Shown piece after piece: positions 62,552 through 64,000 of a stretch of DNA of 64,000 nt. The position numbers were made by a program, and so were the translations under genes. How positions within the stretch are numbered: position 1 is the stretch's first letter; every line of letters starts with the position of its first letter. The stretch spans positions 1,736,001-1,800,000 of the forward strand of contig CAXXRM010000005.1 of NCBI GenBank assembly GCA_963663135.2. Reading direction: 5' to 3'. The notes beneath the pieces were generated by a model. It did not search any database and had not been told where the DNA came from. It was given only the letters and a program-made list of their open reading frames with translations. Source of the DNA: Io17-Chloro-G2 sp963663135 (GTDB taxonomy: Bacteria > Chloroflexota > Dehalococcoidia > Lucifugimonadales > UBA3495).

Positions 62552-63919
62552 TTACTCCGCCATAGCCAGGATTTCGTCCTTTATTTCTATATTCATCATA
62601 TATCCATCATCTTCCACGATTAGCAAGTCGCCGAAACGCTCGTGGGACCACTCATTCACTGTTTCCATGGCACCATCCGGCAGGAGCCGGAACTGACGGG
62701 CCAGCTTGCGGTATTCCTCCTCGCCCCAGTGGAGGCGTGAGATTAGTTCACCAAGAAAGGCCGCGTGCTTTTCGTCCAGACCGCCGAACTCGTTTTCAGC
62801 TTGGCCAAGCTCCTCGGCGGGTTCCTCCTCTCGTTCCTCGTCCTGGAAGATCTCACTCAGTAGGGCGCTGACACGTGCGGTGTTAGTCATCACGGCAGCG
62901 ACTCTGTCTGCGTCGAGGCTCAACTGGTTTTCGGGGTCAGGACGTGGTGGTATGGCAAAGCCGGGTTGGCCTTCCGCGGGAGGAATTACAGTCACTGGGT
63001 CGTCAGCCGAAGCCAGGGTGTGGAGCGCAGAGTAAATTCCGTCCGTCTTCAGGCCTATCGCCGAGTAGAGTCGTTCAAGAGCAGCTACCTCCCTTCCACT
63101 GATTACTCCGTCGGAGGCCGCAATTGAAAGGGCAATCTGGCCCATCTCGTGAGAGGTCTCACAGGGAGCATTACGGAGATGTCTTCGCAGCAGAGACAGG
63201 TCCGGCCTCACCGCCATCATCCATCTCAGATTCGCTTTAAGGCGGGAGCGTTCTCCCTCCGGCAAATCCGGGTCACGGTCAATGGCGGCGCCCAGAGCGT
63301 TGGATTCCGATTCACTGACCGATTCATCGGCTTGGGCCACGAAACTCCCTATGGCAACCGAAACAAGGAGGCTCTTGTACTTGCCGCTGACGGCCTCCAG
63401 GCGAGTAACCCCCTCCGGTAGGTTGAACAGGACGACAGGCTCTCCACGTTTCGGGGACCGGAGTGCAAATCTAGGATCGGGCGCCAAACCTACCGACAGA
63501 CGGGCCAAGGCGTCGGCAGCGTCGGTTAACTGCCGCTTTCCTATGCTCTCGGGGGCTGCTCCTTCGAGGCGTTCGACCACCGCTTCCACGGGACATAGCC
63601 CTCCGGCATCGATGATTTCCCCAGCCCATTCTCGAAGGCTGTCCATTTCCGGGTTGGGGAAGACGTGCCACAGACGCTCAGGTAGCAGTATGTGTGCTTC
63701 TATCGTCCCTCTCCCATTGGGATTGCGTCCCAGGAACCGGCTGTATTTGTCCAGAGAGTCAGTGGCCTCTTCGACCAGATTTCTTGCGGCATTCAAGGGC
63801 TGGGTGATGCGGGAAATGTCGGGCACGGCGCCGATGTATTCCTCGAGACCGACTTCAAACTCCGACGACGCAGCCCGATACTGCGCACGGAGGGTCCGTT
63901 TGGGTAGAGGGATCTTCAT
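62552..63919 (-). CDS. TerB-domain protein of a BREX-like operon
   Basis: 455 aa. Residues about 255-330 (CETSHEMGQIALSIAASDGVISGREVAALERLYSAIGLKTDGIYSALH) are a TerB-like helical domain, with the acidic metal-site pattern A-A-S-D-G. The flanks are helical; the C terminus ends with GDLLIVEDDGYMMNIEIKDE. Together with the BrxD-like ATPase and BrxHI-like helicase it forms a trio that I recall from defence islands. Its ATG overlaps the stop of a preceding frame (ATGA), so the operon extends beyond the window. Confidence 0.65.
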   Translation of the reverse strand: MKIPLPKRTLRAQYRAASSEFEVGLEEYIGAVPDISRITQPLNAARNLVEEATDSLDKYSRFLGRNPNGRGTIEAHILLPERLWHVFPNPEMDSLREWAGEIIDAGGLCPVEAVVERLEGAAPESIGKRQLTDAADALARLSVGLAPDPRFALRSPKRGEPVVLFNLPEGVTRLEAVSGKYKSLLVSVAIGSFVAQADESVSESESNALGAAIDRDPDLPEGERSRLKANLRWMMAVRPDLSLLRRHLRNAPCETSHEMGQIALSIAASDGVISGREVAALERLYSAIGLKTDGIYSALHTLASADDPVTVIPPAEGQPGFAIPPRPDPENQLSLDADRVAAVMTNTARVSALLSEIFQDEEREEEPAEELGQAENEFGGLDEKHAAFLGELISRLHWGEEEYRKLARQFRLLPDGAMETVNEWSHERFGDLLIVEDDGYMMNIEIKDEILAMAE

Positions 63920-64000
63920 GCCGGCAGGATGCCTTTCGGCAAAGAGGATGCGGAAAAGGGCCCGGAATTCAGAGAATGCCCGGGATGCTGCTGTCCTGAG
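63916..64000 (-). CDS. 3' end of an upstream gene of the operon (partial)
   Basis: A frame open from the window edge ends at TGA in an ATGA overlap with the TerB gene. The 27 visible codons (... SGPFSASSLPKGILPA) are too few to identify anything; overlap with the next start is the only support. Confidence 0.3.
   Translation of the reverse strand, partial: SGQQHPGHSLNSGPFSASSLPKGILPA

Overview
The window (about 60% G+C) most likely comes from a Chloroflexota bacterium of the Dehalococcoidia / SAR202 type. This is an inference from three things: a one-piece tmRNA whose reading frame resumes on a glycine codon (tag GEREFALAA, resembling the GER-type tag I recall for Dehalococcoides); a run of paralogous LLM-type flavin monooxygenases beside a Rieske oxygenase, HsaA-like monooxygenase, SDR, amidohydrolase, CoxL/XdhA-type molybdoenzyme and amidase; and duplicated DUF1800-DUF1501-NHL operons. 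No rRNA or phylogenetic marker is present to prove it.

Layout. 1-10.4 kb is an accessory island that ends at a tRNA-Arg(TCT) beside a tyrosine recombinase. It holds a secreted trypsin-like protease, a membrane-anchored exported protein, a peculiar nuclease-plus-membrane-protein cassette (about 3.5-8 kb, minus strand) and an XRE regulator preceded by an exact 128-bp tandem duplication. 10.6-32.8 kb is catabolic chromosome: MFS transporter, ThDP enzyme, DinB-like protein, a peroxiredoxin-like gene with an in-frame UGA in its UxxC motif (candidate selenoprotein), metallo-beta-lactamase-fold hydrolase, three LLM monooxygenases under near-identical promoters, tmRNA, the first NHL/DUF1501/DUF1800 set, HsaA-like oxygenase, SDR, a BNR-repeat propeller and a Rieske oxygenase. 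33-34.9 kb is a DUF262 + HEPN pair. 34.9-42.4 kb returns to catabolism: amidohydrolase, molybdoenzyme, ABC substrate-binding lipoprotein, amidase. 42.4-45.9 kb is a damaged toxin-antitoxin / restriction-modification patch. 45.9-49.6 kb is the second NHL/DUF1501/DUF1800 set. 49.7-59 kb is a second mobile island with a large serine recombinase, a replication-relaxation-like protein and a second copy of the nuclease cassette in the opposite orientation. 59-64 kb is a BREX-like helicase/ATPase/TerB operon cut by the window edge.

The best candidate for an undescribed system is the cassette present twice, at 7.9-3.5 kb (minus) and 54.8-58.9 kb (plus). Each copy has the same order: a conserved AT-rich leader with a TGAAT-ATTCA palindrome; a GC-rich hairpin whose arms differ between copies by compensating changes; further hairpins with a CCC..GGG inner loop; very short leader ORFs of the type HPYPRA; a roughly 250-aa protein with a PD-(D/E)xK-like core (E40, D51, Q65-V-K67); a hairpin; a 141-aa two-helix membrane protein; and a coiled-coil protein with one membrane helix. 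The left locus has a second, decayed leader+nuclease unit. The two copies sit beside different recombinase classes, which suggests cargo that travels on unrelated elements. Function is unknown; defence, exclusion or addiction are all open.
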